Below are positions 63,342 through 64,000 of a DNA stretch of 64,000 bases, piece by piece (the first letter of the stretch is position 1; every line of letters starts with the position of its first letter). Made by a program: the position numbers and the translations under genes. The stretch is from the NCBI GenBank assembly GCA_963726975.1, contig CAVSEK010000004.1, forward strand, positions 434,001-498,000. Direction: 5' to 3'. Under the pieces are notes generated by a model. That model was not told the origin of the DNA. It saw only the letters and a program-made list of their open reading frames with translations, and ran no database searches. The stretch comes from CAVSEK01 sp963726975. GTDB taxonomy: Bacteria; Actinomycetota; Actinomycetes; Mycobacteriales; SCTD01.

Positions 63342-64000
63342 ATGACTGCTGACGGACCCCTCATCGTCCAGAGCGACAAGACCCTGCTGCTCGAGGTCGA
63401 CCACCCGATGGCGACGGAGTGCCGGCAGGCGATCGCGCCCTTCGCCGAGCTCGAGCGCTCGCCCGAGCACGTGCACACCTACCGGCTCACCCCGCTCGGG
63501 CTGTGGAACGCGCGGGCGGCCGGCCACGACGCCGAGCAGGTCGTCGACGCGCTCGTGCGCTTCAGCCGCTACGCCGTCCCGCACGCGCTGCTCGTCGACG
63601 TGGCCGACACGATGGACCGGTACGGGCGGCTGCGGCTGGAGAACGACCCCGTCCACGGGCTCGTCCTGCGCACGACCGACCGGGCCGTGCTCGAGGAGGT
63701 CAGCCGCAGCAAGAAGGTCAGCCCGATGCTCGGCAGCCGGGTCGACGACGACACCGTCCTCGCCTTCCCGTCCGAGCGCGGCCGGCTCAAGCAGGCGCTG
63801 CTCAAGGTCGGCTGGCCGGCCGAGGACCTCGCCGGCTACGTCGACGGCGAGGCGCACGAGATCGGCCTGCTGCAGGACGGCTGGACGCTGCGCGACTACC
63901 AGCAGCTCGCGGTCGACGGCTTCTGGCACGGCGGCAGCGGGGTCGTCGTGCTCCCCTGCGGCGCCGGCAAGACCCTGGTCGGCGCGGCCGCGATGGCCCG
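63342..64000 (+). CDS. XPB/ERCC3-type DNA repair helicase (5' part, runs off the window)
   Basis: 219 codons are visible. MTADGPLIVQSDKTLLLEVDHP and HVHTYRLTPLGLWNARAAG at the start, SRYAVPHALLVDVADTMDRYGRL (damage-recognition-like domain), then LRDYQQLAVDGFWHGGSGVVVLPCGAGKTLVGAAAMA with Q-motif-like DYQQ and Walker A GAGKT. A 3'-5' superfamily-2 helicase like M. tuberculosis XPB. Its C-terminal RecA domain lies beyond the window. Confidence 0.95.
   Translation, partial: MTADGPLIVQSDKTLLLEVDHPMATECRQAIAPFAELERSPEHVHTYRLTPLGLWNARAAGHDAEQVVDALVRFSRYAVPHALLVDVADTMDRYGRLRLENDPVHGLVLRTTDRAVLEEVSRSKKVSPMLGSRVDDDTVLAFPSERGRLKQALLKVGWPAEDLAGYVDGEAHEIGLLQDGWTLRDYQQLAVDGFWHGGSGVVVLPCGAGKTLVGAAAMA

Overview
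The window is very GC-rich DNA (mostly GTG/ATG starts, many GTGA or TGATG overlaps, G or C at third codon positions) from a free-living actinobacterium. Several blocks match the conserved actinobacterial gene order known from Mycobacterium tuberculosis: galU-glp(moeA)-rimJ-sepX with the divergent 5-formyl-THF cyclo-ligase, ruc (FmdB-like) and mscL; serC with a citrate synthase; MarR with DUF2530; DUF3027, a lipoprotein and a Csp; the XPB helicase with its partner. I cannot name the genus.

Layout: 0-5.1 kb, an RseB/LolA-like protein with an ABC transporter, divergent from an OmpR/HK two-component system; tRNA-Ala(CGC). 5.3-9.8 kb, galU-glp-moaC-moaB, a RimJ-type acetyltransferase and sepX/glpR. 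9.8-17.3 kb, 5-FCL, carbonic anhydrase, an arsenic module (MIP channel, arsR, arsI), a damaged lactate-monooxygenase gene, a CIRCE-controlled ruc homologue, MTA phosphorylase, a SAF protein and mscL. 17.3-22.9 kb, class-V aminotransferase, SDR, NarL-type two-component system. 23-31 kb, tRNA-Arg(CCU), egtB-egtD, photolyase, EamA exporter, sugar-type ABC uptake operon. 31-41.6 kb, a flavin-based electron-transfer module (ferric-reductase-like protein, FMN-binding protein, ApbE), WS/DGAT, UdgX, SDR, a glycosylase-like protein, and a LexA-controlled DUF222-HNH gene full of tandem repeats. 41.6-50.3 kb, pdxH, citrate synthase, serC, an SPFH cluster, MFS/MarR, NCS2 permease, DUF2530. 50.4-64 kb, GMC oxidase plus aldehyde dehydrogenase, ABC exporters, DUF3027, cold-shock protein, larE and the XPB helicase pair (the last gene runs off the end).

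Sequence quality matters here. Many otherwise intact core genes (citrate synthase, serC, egtB, glp, NCS2 permease, HK) carry one single-base indel, and dense clusters of lesions lie at about 0.1-3.0, 13.06-14.07, 44.9-45.6 and 46.2-47.8 kb. Most are probably consensus errors. Coordinates of such genes are given end to end, with the break described.

The most interesting signals are the CIRCE element ahead of ruc, the LexA box lying on the start codon of the DUF222-HNH gene, UdgX with its KRRIH loop, the glp-sepX division pair, the FMN/ApbE redox module, and a widespread -10 hexamer plus 6-7 nt plus start codon layout that points to leaderless mRNAs.
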